From positions 1 through 42,463 of the forward strand of contig NHEX02000005.1 of the NCBI GenBank assembly GCA_002171475.2: a DNA stretch of 42,463 bases, given 5' to 3'. The notes beneath the pieces were generated by a model. That model did no database searches. It saw nothing but the letters and a program-made list of their open reading frames with translations, and had not been told where the DNA came from. Positions within the stretch are counted from its first letter, which is position 1. Every line of letters starts with the position of its first letter. The DNA is from Flavobacteriales bacterium TMED96 (lineage in GTDB: Bacteria; Bacteroidota; Bacteroidia; Flavobacteriales; Flavobacteriaceae). Position numbers and translations under genes: made by a program. This document shows positions 7,071-16,387 of this stretch, piece by piece.

Positions 7071-8516
7071 TTATTTTTTTAAGATTATAGAAAATTTAGT
7101 TCCCTTATTAGGTTCTGATTTAAAACTAATGCTACCATTTAAAGAGTCAATTATATTTTTTACAATAGCCAAGCCTAAACCCATTCCTGCTGACTTGGTT
7201 GTAAATTTTGGTTCAAATATTTTTAATTGGTCCTTTTTTACGATTCCAGTCCCATTGTCCTCTATGTTCATTTTAAATTTATTTTTTTCAAGTAAAATGT
7301 CAACATTAATTTTCGGTGTTCTGTTTTCAGGAACTGCTTGAATAGCGTTTTGAATTAGATTGGTAAGTACTCTAATCCACTGAGTTCTGTCAATTGGCCA
7401 AATTATTTTCTTTTTGGTTGATTTAATTTTGACATTAGAGCTTTTGAAAATTTGAACTGCTGAATTTGTTATTTCAACTATATCTTGATCTTTTATTTTT
7501 GGCTTTGGCATAGTTGCAAAGTCTGAAAAGGTATTAGCAACCATACTCATAGTATCAATTTGCTCTATCAATGTTTTGAGAAAGGATTCTAATTTTTTTT
7601 GATAGTTTTTTTCATTGGGAACGTTAAATTGCTGAAAACTCTGTATTGTTAGTCTCATAGGAGTTAATGGATTTTTGATTTCATGAGCGACTTGTTTGGC
7701 CATCTCTTGCCAAGCCTGTTCCCTTTGTCCTTTAGCAAGTTTTTCAGCACTTTTTTCAAGTTCTGATAACATCTTATTATATGAACGAGCTAAACTTTCA
7801 ATTTCTTTTGTTTTGGTTTTAATTTTAATCCTATTGTTTTTTTCTAATAATCCTGTTTTAAGAATTTTAGACCTTAACTTTTCTATTGGACGAGTTATAA
7901 AACTTGACAAGAAAAAGGCAAAGAAGATGGTTGCAATCAACATCAAAGAATATACTTGTAGCAACCTAACTAAAAAGATATTGAGTTCTGTTTGACTAAA
8001 TGATAAATCTTCAAAATATGGGAAATATAAAATTAAATATGGTTTCAAATCGTCTCCTAGAAGTAGACTGTAAGAGGACTGAAATTCTCCCTTTTCGTTT
8101 ATATTTTGTTCGAGTATCCTAGAAGTCTGATTTTTTGTGAGATTTTTAATGATGGTATCCTTTATCTTTAGATGCTCCGTTTCATCAAAGTCATCTACAT
8201 ATGAATAGTATAGAGGTTTTCCATCAAGTGAATATAGCGCAAATTCAACCTTATGAATAGTAGAGATAGGATTAAACTCTTTTAAAAAATAATCATAGTT
8301 TTTAGGAACAAATTTAATTGTGGTGTCTTTGGTAATAATATTTTTTAAATGACTTTTTACTTGCGTCTCTTTTCTTATTAATCTTCTATTATTATAATCA
8401 TCATTTTGAGCAAAATACTGGAAATAGGTGGCCACTACAATTAGTAAAAGTGAAAAAATTATTAGTAAAATCATTGAAAAGAAAATTCTTACCCTTAAAG
8501 AAACTTTACCTTTCAT
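7071..8516 (-). CDS. Membrane sensor histidine kinase, NtrY-like
   Basis: This is a 481-residue histidine kinase. TM1 is at about residues 11-33, a periplasmic sensor region at 34-182 and TM2 at about 183-206, followed by a HAMP segment (ITRPIEKLRSK). The HisKA helix carries phospho-acceptor H278 in QVAHEIKNPLTPMRL, and the HATPase domain has the N box at N390 (NLIQNAIQA), G1 at DNGTGI and G2 at GMGLGLAIVKN. The PLTPMRL extension of the H box is typical of NtrY-type kinases. I prefer the ATG at 8516, 7 bp after the hemJ stop, over a TTG at 8558 that would overlap hemJ. No response regulator gene is adjacent, so its partner is unknown. Location behind hemJ suggests co-transcription only. Confidence 0.88.
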   Translation of the reverse strand: MKGKVSLRVRIFFSMILLIIFSLLLIVVATYFQYFAQNDDYNNRRLIRKETQVKSHLKNIITKDTTIKFVPKNYDYFLKEFNPISTIHKVEFALYSLDGKPLYYSYVDDFDETEHLKIKDTIIKNLTKNQTSRILEQNINEKGEFQSSYSLLLGDDLKPYLILYFPYFEDLSFSQTELNIFLVRLLQVYSLMLIATIFFAFFLSSFITRPIEKLRSKILKTGLLEKNNRIKIKTKTKEIESLARSYNKMLSELEKSAEKLAKGQREQAWQEMAKQVAHEIKNPLTPMRLTIQSFQQFNVPNEKNYQKKLESFLKTLIEQIDTMSMVANTFSDFATMPKPKIKDQDIVEITNSAVQIFKSSNVKIKSTKKKIIWPIDRTQWIRVLTNLIQNAIQAVPENRTPKINVDILLEKNKFKMNIEDNGTGIVKKDQLKIFEPKFTTKSAGMGLGLAIVKNIIDSLNGSISFKSEPNKGTKFSIILKK

Positions 8517-8523
8517 ATCATGA

Positions 8524-9060
8524 TTATTTTCTATATTTCTGATATAGTTTAATTCCAATAAATAGGAAAATCATAAGTGAAATAAAACTTACAACTCCTG
8601 ATAACAATGTCATTGCTTCCTTAAATGTTGCTAATAAAATTATTATAAATAAAAGTAGAGTTGGTGCCTCATTCCATATTCTCATAAAAAAAGAAGATTT
8701 TTTAATTTGATCTCTTTGTAATTGTTTAAAAAAAACGTGTGTTCTTAAATGATAAATAATTAATAGAGCCACAAAAGATAACTTAACAATCATCCACTTT
8801 TGCAATATCCAGGAAGGAATAATTGTCAACATTAAAACACCAAAAAGTATAGTTAATATGGCTGAAGGCCAGCTAATAATATACCATAATCTTCTTGTCA
8901 TTATTTTTAGTTGCTTAGTAAGAATTTCTTTTTCTGGACTACCTTTTTTAGAAGCTTCAATATGATATATAAATAGTCTGGGAACATAAAAAAGTCCAGC
9001 AAACCATGCAACAACAAAGAAAATATGAAGGACTTTAAAATAATTATAATACGATTCCAA
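8524..9060 (-). CDS. hemJ: Protoporphyrinogen IX oxidase HemJ
   Basis: This is a 178-residue membrane protein with about four to five helices, of the HemJ (UPF0093, CopD-like) family. It oxidises protoporphyrinogen IX to protoporphyrin IX, the step before ferrochelatase, probably passing electrons to the respiratory quinone pool. Signature segments are KVLHIFFVVAWFAGLFYVPR near residue 9, with the conserved His, and ILQKWMIVKL with the conserved Lys. Start is a TTG at 9060, matching the normal short N-terminus; no better ATG exists. The family is often annotated only as CopD-like, but the surrounding hemH, hemA and hemCDEFB and absence of hemG or hemY make the HemJ call strong. Confidence 0.88.
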   Translation of the reverse strand: MESYYNYFKVLHIFFVVAWFAGLFYVPRLFIYHIEASKKGSPEKEILTKQLKIMTRRLWYIISWPSAILTILFGVLMLTIIPSWILQKWMIVKLSFVALLIIYHLRTHVFFKQLQRDQIKKSSFFMRIWNEAPTLLLFIIILLATFKEAMTLLSGVVSFISLMIFLFIGIKLYQKYRK

Positions 9061-9105
9061 AATCTAAGTTTTAATAAAATTACAAAAAAGCATTTTTGGA
9101 ATTGC

Positions 9106-10449
9106 TTATGTGATTATTATTAATTTTTTTAATTCAAAATTCAAATAAATCCCAGTGAGTACTGTAGATAGCAGCTCCGCCAACGGAAATGATATCCATA
9201 CACCGTATACACCGTACATTTTTGAAAGAAGAAAAACTAGTGGTATTAAAAAAAACACTTGCCTTGAAAGAGTAAGCATTAATGCTGGAAAAGCCCTCCC
9301 AACTGCTTGGAAATACGCAGAACCGATTAACTGAATACCAATAATTGGTGTCGCCATAAATACTAAAATGAGTGCATCCGATGTTTTGTCAATTATATTT
9401 ACATCGGATGTAAAAGCACTTGCTACGATATCTGAAAATGTATATATAAACAAAAATATTATTGTGGCCATACCTGTTGAATAAATAATTGCTTTTTTTA
9501 CTGAATTTAGAACTCTATCTTTATTTTTTGCCCCAAAATTGTATCCAGCAATGGGAATAAATCCTTGTGTAATTCCTAAAATTGGGAATAACATAAACAT
9601 CAACATTCTGCTAATTATAGCATAGACAGCTATCATACTTTCACCCTGCAGTGAAAAAAGGATATTATTTACAACTAAAACAGTCAAACTAACTGCAGCT
9701 TGCCTAGATAGAGTCACAAATCCTAGAGACACAGTTTCTTTAACTATGCTCATGTCAAATTTCAAATCACTTATATGTAATTTCAAGTCAGATTTTTTTA
9801 AAACAAAAAATAGTAATATGTATATGCCGCATATAAAGTAGGATAAGGTAGTTGCTAAAGCTGCTCCATACATCCCCAAACCTAATTCATAAATGAACAA
9901 ATAATCCAAACATAAATTTGACACAGATGGAATAAACATAGCATACATAGCAATTTTGGGCTTACCCTCAGATCTAATTGTATTATTTGACATCATGCAA
10001 AGACCCAGAATGGGAACCCCAATCATAACAATTATGTAGTAAATTTTAGCTAAATCAAATAATTCACCCTTTCCACCAAAAAGTGGAATTAACGTATCTG
10101 TGAAATATAATCCTAAAGACATAAAAAAAACGGTTGAAATTAAAGTGAGCGAAACTTGATTTCCAAATGTTTTGTTCGCCTTTTTATGATTTTTATTTCC
10201 AAGAGATCTCGATATAATAGACCCACCGCCTATACCTATAGACATTCCAATTGCAGCAACAAAAAATGACACTGGAAGAACAATATTTATTGCTGCAATT
10301 GCATTCGGGCCAATCCAATGTCCGACAAGAATGGTATCAATGAGTATATTTAAGGACATTACTAAGATGCCTAGTGATGAAGGTACCGCATGTTTAATAA
10401 GTAGTTTTCCAATAGGTTCTATTCCCATTTCAGAAGCAGAACGATTCAT
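9106..10449 (-). CDS. MATE family efflux transporter
   Basis: This is a 447-residue inner-membrane protein with twelve hydrophobic helices in two six-helix halves, the MatE fold. It begins with a polar stretch and PIGKLLIKHAVPSSLGILVM, a usual MATE opening, and contains ISRSLGNKNHKKANK, the loop between helices 2 and 3. MATE proteins export cationic drugs or metabolites in exchange for Na+ or H+. The ATG at 10449 overlaps the last codons of hemH by 4 bp, so translation is coupled to a heme gene. Export of a porphyrin or other toxic compound is conceivable but cannot be read from sequence. Confidence 0.9.
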   Translation of the reverse strand: MNRSASEMGIEPIGKLLIKHAVPSSLGILVMSLNILIDTILVGHWIGPNAIAAINIVLPVSFFVAAIGMSIGIGGGSIISRSLGNKNHKKANKTFGNQVSLTLISTVFFMSLGLYFTDTLIPLFGGKGELFDLAKIYYIIVMIGVPILGLCMMSNNTIRSEGKPKIAMYAMFIPSVSNLCLDYLFIYELGLGMYGAALATTLSYFICGIYILLFFVLKKSDLKLHISDLKFDMSIVKETVSLGFVTLSRQAAVSLTVLVVNNILFSLQGESMIAVYAIISRMLMFMLFPILGITQGFIPIAGYNFGAKNKDRVLNSVKKAIIYSTGMATIIFLFIYTFSDIVASAFTSDVNIIDKTSDALILVFMATPIIGIQLIGSAYFQAVGRAFPALMLTLSRQVFFLIPLVFLLSKMYGVYGVWISFPLAELLSTVLTGIYLNFELKKLIIIT

Positions 10450-11477
10450 ATTTTTTCAAGCACCTTTTCATTCCACTCTGTAACCCATTTTGACAATAGT
10501 TCTACCCAATCTTCTCTGTCATTAATACATGGAACGACGTGCAATTTTTCTCCACCATTTTCCTCAAAATCCTCTACTGCCTCCATCCCAATTTCTTCAA
10601 GAGTCTCTAGACAATCTGATACAAAAGCTGGTGTTACAACAGCCATATTTTTGACTCCGGATTTTGCAAAATTATTAATTGTTTTATCTGTGTAGGGTTG
10701 CAACCACGGATCAGGACCTAGTCTTGATTGAAAAGATGTAGAGTAGGCACCATCTTTAAGTTTAAGGAATTTTGCAACTGCTTGAGTTGTTTTTATGCAC
10801 TGATGACGGTAACAGAAATTATGAGCCTTTGACTTAGTATCACAGCATACATTATTCATCTTACAATGTGATTTAGTAATATCAGACTTTTTTATATGTC
10901 GTTTTGGAATACCATGATATGAAAATAAAAGATGTTCCCATTTTTTATTTTTTAAAAACTCTTTAATAGAATTTGATAAAACCCGTATATAGTTTTTATC
11001 ATCATAAAATGATTTAAACGAAGAGAGTTTAAGGTGAGGATAAAATTTATTTTTTATTTCTTTTGCTAATACTAAAATAGTTTCTGTAGTTGCCATCGCA
11101 AATTGTGGGTATAAAGGAACAAGGAGAATTTCATTTACCCCCTTTTTCGATAAAGAATCCAAACCATACTTTATTGATGGATTACCGTAACGCATTGCAA
11201 GTTCTACAGGTATATCAACTTTTTTTTCTAGCTTTTCCTTCAATCTTTTTGAAAGAACTATTAAAGGAGATCCCTCTTTCCACCAAATTTTTTTATAGGC
11301 CTTTGCGGATTTTTTTGGTCTTGTATTTAAAATGATTCCTTTTACCAATAAGCTTCTAATAAAATAAGGAAAATCAATGACTCTTTCATCCATTAAAAAT
11401 TCTCTCAAATAATTTTTAACATCAGCAGGTTCAGGTGTATCAGGGGATCCTAAATTTACTAATAAAATTCCTTTCAT
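10446..11477 (-). CDS. hemH: Ferrochelatase
   Basis: This is a 343-residue ferrochelatase, inserting Fe(II) into protoporphyrin IX as the last step of protoheme synthesis. The N-terminal MKGILLVNLGSPDTPEPADV is diagnostic. The metal-binding histidine is in LLFSYHGIPKRHIKKSD and the catalytic glutamate in SDCLETLEEIG. A Cys-rich insertion (NVCCDTKSKAHNFCYRHQC) lies between, as in many bacterial ferrochelatases; whether it binds a cluster is unknown. The tail after about residue 320 is short. It lies 26 bp after the AraC-type gene and overlaps the MATE gene. Confidence 0.95.
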   Translation of the reverse strand: MKGILLVNLGSPDTPEPADVKNYLREFLMDERVIDFPYFIRSLLVKGIILNTRPKKSAKAYKKIWWKEGSPLIVLSKRLKEKLEKKVDIPVELAMRYGNPSIKYGLDSLSKKGVNEILLVPLYPQFAMATTETILVLAKEIKNKFYPHLKLSSFKSFYDDKNYIRVLSNSIKEFLKNKKWEHLLFSYHGIPKRHIKKSDITKSHCKMNNVCCDTKSKAHNFCYRHQCIKTTQAVAKFLKLKDGAYSTSFQSRLGPDPWLQPYTDKTINNFAKSGVKNMAVVTPAFVSDCLETLEEIGMEAVEDFEENGGEKLHVVPCINDREDWVELLSKWVTEWNEKVLEKI

Positions 11478-11503
11478 ATATTTATTGATGCTTTAAAAAA
11501 TTG

Positions 11504-12391
11504 TCACGAAGATAATGAGAGTAAATATTTTTTTGGTGTAATTCCAAATTTCTTTTTAAATGCTGCAATAAAGTGACTGGCTGTTGAATATCCAACTTTT
11601 AATCCTACCTCATTAACATTGTATTTGCCAGAATCTAACATTCTCCTAGCTTCTTCCATTTTGTGAGTTAATAAATATCCATAGACAGTGTCTCCATACA
11701 ATTCTTTAAAACCTTCTTTTAATTTATTTAACCCTATTTCAACCTTATTAGAAAGCTCGGTCAATGAAGGTGGTTCAGAGAAATTTTGAAGAACTATTTC
11801 CTTTGCATTTCTTATTTTTCTTACGTTATCTTCATCGGCTAAAAAGGGACAATTTTCCAAACTTGAATCTTCACTTTTACTAAAACAAAGACTCAATAAT
11901 TCGTAAATTTTACCGGTTAAATATAGAGATTTCATGTTATTATTTACTTTAGCTTTTGTTATTTGATTTATCACAAAATTCATACTTGGATTAATAATCA
12001 TGGTCTCGTAATACTTTTTAGCGGTGTTTTCATCACTTAGAAAAGGAATATTTTCAGCATCGGATGAAAATAAACTATGAAATTTTTTAATAGATATTAT
12101 GATGCTAAGAATTGAAGATTTTGGATTCAATTTTAAATTTATGGGTAAATCTTTTTCTGGATTAAATAGTAAAATCACTTTATTTTGATCAATTGGTAAC
12201 AAATAATTTCCGTTATTGAAAATAAAATCAGCTCCTCCCTTGACACAAAAATGAAATTGTATTAGACTTCTTTTTACATCTTTCGTATTTGTTTTCTGAA
12301 AATCTGATTCATTTACAAAATAATACATGTAAAAACCATTGCTTAACTCAAATTTATTTGTTAAACTTTTATCGTTATTTTTGTCAGACAT
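11504..12391 (-). CDS. AraC-family transcriptional regulator of the heme locus
   Basis: This protein has a C-terminal AraC-type double helix-turn-helix at about the last 100 residues (SLTELSNKVEIGLNKLKEGF, then VNEVGLKVGYSTASHFIAAF and KKKFGITPKKYL). The N-terminal two thirds is a beta-rich region with no recognised ligand domain. I place the start at the ATG at 12391 (MSDKNNDKSL, 295 residues), which fits related Flavobacteriia proteins. The frame stays open upstream to an ATG at 12433 and a GTG at 12481, so an N-terminal extension is possible. The gene lies between hemH and the divergent hemA, an arrangement I recall from other Flavobacteriia, which suggests it controls heme synthesis. An 18-bp direct repeat lies within and upstream of its start region. 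Confidence 0.8.
   Translation of the reverse strand: MSDKNNDKSLTNKFELSNGFYMYYFVNESDFQKTNTKDVKRSLIQFHFCVKGGADFIFNNGNYLLPIDQNKVILLFNPEKDLPINLKLNPKSSILSIIISIKKFHSLFSSDAENIPFLSDENTAKKYYETMIINPSMNFVINQITKAKVNNNMKSLYLTGKIYELLSLCFSKSEDSSLENCPFLADEDNVRKIRNAKEIVLQNFSEPPSLTELSNKVEIGLNKLKEGFKELYGDTVYGYLLTHKMEEARRMLDSGKYNVNEVGLKVGYSTASHFIAAFKKKFGITPKKYLLSLSS
12365..12382. repeat. 18-bp direct repeat, copy 1 (inside the AraC-type gene start)
   Basis: ACTTTTATCGTTATTTTT here is repeated exactly at 12499-12516, 134 bp to the right. This copy encodes residues around KNNDKS just after the chosen start of the AraC-type gene. It may be an operator half of a looped autoregulated control region or a relic of a small duplication. 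Confidence 0.6.
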
Positions 12392-12498
12392 TTTAAACAC
12401 ATTATTTAGAATCAATCTATATAAGGACGACATACAGTCTTTAAATCTATTGTTTACCTTACCAAGAGTAAAAGTATGCACTTTGCGTTAATTATTAT

Positions 12499-12516
12499 AC
12501 TTTTATCGTTATTTTT
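12499..12516. repeat. 18-bp direct repeat, copy 2 (in the araC-hemA control region)
   Basis: This is an exact copy of the 18 bp at 12365-12382, placed 17 bp upstream of the TATTTTTG element of hemA and 43 bp before the hemA ATG. The position is where an activator would bind, and AraC-family proteins often bind direct repeats. Confidence 0.6.
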
Positions 12517-12532
12517 TTAATGTAAGTGATAT

Positions 12533-12540
12533 TATTTTTG
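12533..12540 (+). promoter_or_regulatory. Candidate -7 promoter element TATTTTTG of the hem operon
   Basis: TATTTTTG fits TAnnTTTG and lies 19 bp before the hemA ATG. The -33 region holds no TTTG but overlaps or borders the second copy of the 18-bp repeat. That is consistent with a weak promoter needing an activator such as the neighbouring AraC-type protein; this part is inference. Confidence 0.4.
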
Positions 12541-12559
12541 TGTTGTATTAGAGTTTTAA

Positions 12560-13804
12560 ATGAATATTTTTAATGATTTAACTAATTTTTATGTAATTGG
12601 AATTAGTTATAAGAATGCAGATTTACACACAAGGGGAAAATTCAATCTTTCAAAGTCCCAGAAAATTAAAATTTTAAAAAAAGGTAAAGGTCTTGACATA
12701 AATGAAATTTTAATTAATAATACATGCAATAGAACAGAAATTTATTCTTTCGCTGAAAGTTCACGGGTGATTGTAAACCTACTCTGTGAAAATTCTGATG
12801 GAGATCATGAAACTTTCAAACAACTGGGCTATGTTTTTGAAAATACGGAAGCTATAAATCACATTTTTAAAGTTGGTACGGGACTGGATTCTCAAATCTT
12901 AGGAGATTTTGAAATTATTGGACAACTTAAAAACAGTTTTAATCTTTCCAAGGATAATCAACTAATTGGAAGCTTTATGGAAAGGCTCACAAATTCTGTT
13001 ATACAAGCAAGTAAAAGAATAAAAACTGAAACAAAAATTTCTTCTGGTGCAACATCAGTTGCTTATGCAGCGGTTCAATTTATTATTAATGAAGTTGATA
13101 ATGTCTCAAATAAGAATGTTTTACTTATAGGAACGGGAAAAATTGGAAGAAATACATGTGAAAACCTAGTTAAACATACAGAAAACAAAAAAATAACTGT
13201 TATTAATCGATCCAAGGAAAAAGCAGAAATTCTTGGTCACAAATTTGACATATTGGTAAAAGACTTTTCTGAAATTCATGGTGAAATTGAAAAATCTGAT
13301 ATAATTGTATTAGCTACAGGTGCTGACGAACCTCTAATCCATAATAATCTACTTCCAAAAAAACAAAAACTATTGATTATCGATTTAACTATTCCTTCAA
13401 ATATTGATATCGACAGTAGCACAAAAAATGTTAGGGTTGTTAATCTTGACGATCTGTCTAAAATAACTTACAATACTCTTTCCGAAAGGAAAAAATATAT
13501 CCCAGAGGCAAAAAAAATTATTGAAGAAATACAACAAGAATTTTTACAATGGATTCATGATCGAAGATATGCTCCAGCTTTGAAAGCTCTTAAAAATAAA
13601 TTAATAGAACAGCAAAATGCTGAAATTGGAGCTAGAAAAAGAAAAAATGGAGTTACAATTTATGATTCATCTTTGTCCTACGATATGATTCAAAAAATAA
13701 CAGGCCAATTTGCATTTTATCTAAAAGAAAATCCAACTAAGGCCAACGATGCCATGAACATTTTTAACGAGGTATTCCAACTCGACCTTCAAAATCATGA
13801 ATAA
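12560..13804 (+). CDS. hemA: Glutamyl-tRNA reductase
   Basis: This 414-residue enzyme reduces glutamyl-tRNA to glutamate-1-semialdehyde with NADPH, the first committed step of the C5 pathway to heme. The active-site cysteine is C56 in INNTCNRTEIYSF. The NADP-binding glycine motif is VLLIGTGKIGRN at about residue 190, and the C-terminal dimerisation helices follow. It is the first gene of the plus-strand hem operon and overlaps hemC by 8 bp. The next enzyme, HemL, is not in the window and must be encoded elsewhere. Being first and pathway-controlling, it is the natural target of the divergent regulator. Confidence 0.96.
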   Translation: MNIFNDLTNFYVIGISYKNADLHTRGKFNLSKSQKIKILKKGKGLDINEILINNTCNRTEIYSFAESSRVIVNLLCENSDGDHETFKQLGYVFENTEAINHIFKVGTGLDSQILGDFEIIGQLKNSFNLSKDNQLIGSFMERLTNSVIQASKRIKTETKISSGATSVAYAAVQFIINEVDNVSNKNVLLIGTGKIGRNTCENLVKHTENKKITVINRSKEKAEILGHKFDILVKDFSEIHGEIEKSDIIVLATGADEPLIHNNLLPKKQKLLIIDLTIPSNIDIDSSTKNVRVVNLDDLSKITYNTLSERKKYIPEAKKIIEEIQQEFLQWIHDRRYAPALKALKNKLIEQQNAEIGARKRKNGVTIYDSSLSYDMIQKITGQFAFYLKENPTKANDAMNIFNEVFQLDLQNHE

Positions 13805-14708
13805 GCCAATTATATTGGGATCAAGAGCTAGTAAGTTGGCATTATGGCAAACCAACTTAGTTAAAAAAAAACTCGAAGATTCAGGCGTCAAATGTGAAAT
13901 AAAAACAATTTCTAGCTCTGGAGATATTGACCTAAAAACTCCAATTTACTCAATGGGAATTACAGGGGTTTTTACAAAAGAATTGGACCAAGCTTTATTA
14001 AACAAAGAAATTGATGTTGCAGTTCACAGTTTAAAAGATGTTCCAACAAGACTAGCTGAAGAAATATGTATTGGAGCTGTGTTAAAAAGAGGTAAATGGG
14101 AGGATATTATTTTATGGAAAAATATGGAATGCAAATCAAAAAAAATTAGATCAGTCGCAACTGGGAGCCTTAGGAGAAAATTTCAATGGAAACTAAAATA
14201 TCCTAATGATAAAGTGATTCCTATAAGAGGAAATATTAATTCAAGAGTTGAAAAGTTAAAAACTGATTCTAAAATTGATGGGGTCTTCTTTGCAAGTGCA
14301 GCTCTTTCTAGATTAAAAATTTGTCAAGAAAATGAGGAAACTTTAGACAACTTTCTTCCAGCTCCTTGTCAGGGATTTATTGTGGCAACGTGTTTAAAAG
14401 ATAATAAGTTGGTAATTGAAAATCTTAATAAAATTAATAATAAAAAATCTAGTATTTGTTCAGAAATAGAAAGAGATTTTTTGAGAACTCTTGAGGGTGG
14501 TTGTTCTGCTCCAATTGGTGCAATTGCAAAGGTTAAAGGAAAAATTATTGATTTTAAGGGTGGGGTCTTCTCAATGAAAGGGGAACAACCTAAAATCATT
14601 GAAGCCTTACTAAAAATTGATGAAAGGAATGGAGTTGGGAAAAAGCTTGCAAATGAGGTCTTGAATAATGGAGGTAGATTGTACATAGAAGAGGCAAAAG
14701 TAAAATGA
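13797..14708 (+). CDS. hemC: Porphobilinogen deaminase (hydroxymethylbilane synthase)
   Basis: This 303-residue enzyme joins four porphobilinogens into hydroxymethylbilane. The dipyrromethane cofactor cysteine is C236 in LEGGCSAPIGA and the catalytic aspartate is D81 in HSLKDVPT. The N-terminal ILGSRASKLALWQTN is the family signature. Its ATG lies inside the end of hemA, and its stop overlaps the hemD start (ATGA), so translation of the three genes is coupled. Confidence 0.96.
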   Translation: MNKPIILGSRASKLALWQTNLVKKKLEDSGVKCEIKTISSSGDIDLKTPIYSMGITGVFTKELDQALLNKEIDVAVHSLKDVPTRLAEEICIGAVLKRGKWEDIILWKNMECKSKKIRSVATGSLRRKFQWKLKYPNDKVIPIRGNINSRVEKLKTDSKIDGVFFASAALSRLKICQENEETLDNFLPAPCQGFIVATCLKDNKLVIENLNKINNKKSSICSEIERDFLRTLEGGCSAPIGAIAKVKGKIIDFKGGVFSMKGEQPKIIEALLKIDERNGVGKKLANEVLNNGGRLYIEEAKVK

Positions 14709-15364
14709 AAAATAAAAGAATCTTATCAACCAAAATCTTAAATGAAGATGAGTTAAATCAACTTGATTTACAAGGGCATGAGGTCGAACAGTGGAACTTT
14801 ATAAAAGTTGAAGAAAAGAAATTTTCAATTAATTTAAATGAGGAGATACTTATTTTTTCATCCCAAAACGCGGTTAATTCATTTTTCTCACAGCATAAAA
14901 ATGTAACAACCAGAAATTGTATATGTGTAGGTGAAAAAACTAAACAACTTTTGGAAAAGAAAAAACAAAATGTTGTAAACTTTTTTTTAAGTTCAAAAGA
15001 GATGGTAAAATTTTTAGAAACAAACCTATTGGGTAAAAAATTTGTTTTTTTTACAGGTAATCAACGCATGAACAATATCGAAAACTTCTTCGATAATCAA
15101 GATGACAATTTCAAAGTAATTGAGGTCTACAAATCGTATTGCGATCCAAAATATTTTAAAGATTTTAATATTGCTTTATTTTTCAGCCCCTCCGGTGTAA
15201 GATGTTTCGCAAAATTGAATTCTTTTGAGAACATAGATTGTTTTGCAATTGGAGAGTCAACAGCTAATGAACTTAAAAATTATACTAAAAACATCCACAT
15301 TGCAAAAAAACCAACAATAAATAATTTGATTGAGAAAGTAAAAATTTTACACCAAACTATATGA
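14705..15364 (+). CDS. hemD: Uroporphyrinogen-III synthase
   Basis: This 219-residue protein cyclises hydroxymethylbilane to uroporphyrinogen III. The family is poorly conserved, and the call rests on length, two-lobed alpha/beta pattern and position between hemC and hemE. Supporting segments are [12 protein letters not shown] near residue 50, [13 protein letters not shown] near 77 and [10 protein letters not shown] with [10 protein letters not shown] in the second half, typical of HemD. A T8 tract at about 14971 stays in frame. ATGA overlaps join it to genes on both sides. Confidence 0.88.
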   Translation: MKNKRILSTKILNEDELNQLDLQGHEVEQWNFIKVEEKKFSINLNEEILIFSSQNAVNSFFSQHKNVTTRNCICVGEKTKQLLEKKKQNVVNFFLSSKEMVKFLETNLLGKKFVFFTGNQRMNNIENFFDNQDDNFKVIEVYKSYCDPKYFKDFNIALFFSPSGVRCFAKLNSFENIDCFAIGESTANELKNYTKNIHIAKKPTINNLIEKVKILHQTI

Positions 15365-16383
15365 AAAACGATTTGCTTCTTAGAGCTTTGAAAGGTCTTC
15401 CTGTTGATAGACCTCCAGTATGGATAATGAGACAAGCTGGGCGATATTTACCAGATTATATTAAACTAAAAAATAAATATGATTTTTTTACTCGCTGTAA
15501 AACCCCAGAATTAGTTTCTGAGATAACACTTTTACCGATCGATCAAATAGGAACTGACGCTGCTATTATTTTTAGTGATATATTGGTTGTCCTTCAAGCG
15601 ATGAATATTGAGGTTGAGATGAAGCCTAATTTCGGACCATTTATTGCTAATCCTATAGATTCAAAAGAAAAAGTGAAAAATTTAATAAGCCCTAATGTTA
15701 TGGATAAACTTGGATATGTGTTTGAGGCTATTAAAGTAACTAAAAGAGATCTAAATAATAGAGTCCCTTTAATTGGGTTTGCTGGCTCTCCATGGACACT
15801 TTTTTGTTATCTAGTTCAAGGCAGTGGCTCAAAAACTTTTGATAAGCCTAAAGGATTTGCCTTTTCTAATCCAAAAGAAACTGAAATAATTCTTGAAAAG
15901 ATAACCTTGACAACCATCGAATATTTAAAGGGACAAATTAATGCAGGAGCAGATGTTGTTCAAATTTTCGATTCGTGGGGTGGGCTTTTATCACACTCTG
16001 ATTACAGTCAATTTTCTCTTAAATATATAAATTTGATAGTATCAGCTATTAAGAATTATGCCCCCGTTATTATTTTTGGAAAAGGATGTTGGTTTGCTTT
16101 AAACGAAATGGCTAAAACTGGAGCTTCTGGTCTAGGAATTGATTGGAGTTGTTCTGCAAGAAATGCAAGATATTTGTCTGGTGGGAATATAACTCTTCAG
16201 GGGAACTATGATCCAGCCAAATTACTTTCCCCAATATCAAAAATCAAATCAGATGTGCATCAAATGATTAATGACTTTGGTAAAGAAAGGTATATTGTGA
16301 ACCTCGGGCATGGAATATTACCAAATATACCTGTATCTCACGCAAAAGCTTTTGTGGATGCTGTTAAGGAATATCAAATCTAA
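15361..16383 (+). CDS. hemE: Uroporphyrinogen decarboxylase
   Basis: This 340-residue enzyme removes the four acetate carboxyls of uroporphyrinogen III to give coproporphyrinogen III. The N-terminal [16 protein letters not shown] is diagnostic, with the arginines that bind the substrate. [12 protein letters not shown] holds the conserved Asp, and [18 protein letters not shown] closes the active site. Its ATG overlaps the hemD stop (ATGA). hemF follows after 4 bp. Confidence 0.96.
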   Translation: MKNDLLLRALKGLPVDRPPVWIMRQAGRYLPDYIKLKNKYDFFTRCKTPELVSEITLLPIDQIGTDAAIIFSDILVVLQAMNIEVEMKPNFGPFIANPIDSKEKVKNLISPNVMDKLGYVFEAIKVTKRDLNNRVPLIGFAGSPWTLFCYLVQGSGSKTFDKPKGFAFSNPKETEIILEKITLTTIEYLKGQINAGADVVQIFDSWGGLLSHSDYSQFSLKYINLIVSAIKNYAPVIIFGKGCWFALNEMAKTGASGLGIDWSCSARNARYLSGGNITLQGNYDPAKLLSPISKIKSDVHQMINDFGKERYIVNLGHGILPNIPVSHAKAFVDAVKEYQI

Positions 16384-16387
16384 TTTA

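Noticed and set aside
8517-8558. TTG start at 8558 for the sensor kinase
   Set aside because: It would overlap hemJ by 35 bp and adds a polar stretch before TM1; ATG 8516 is better placed.
16310-16387. 26-residue N-terminal extension of HemF overlapping hemE
   Set aside because: The extra residues have no HemF character, and the ATG at 16388 follows the hemE stop at normal spacing.
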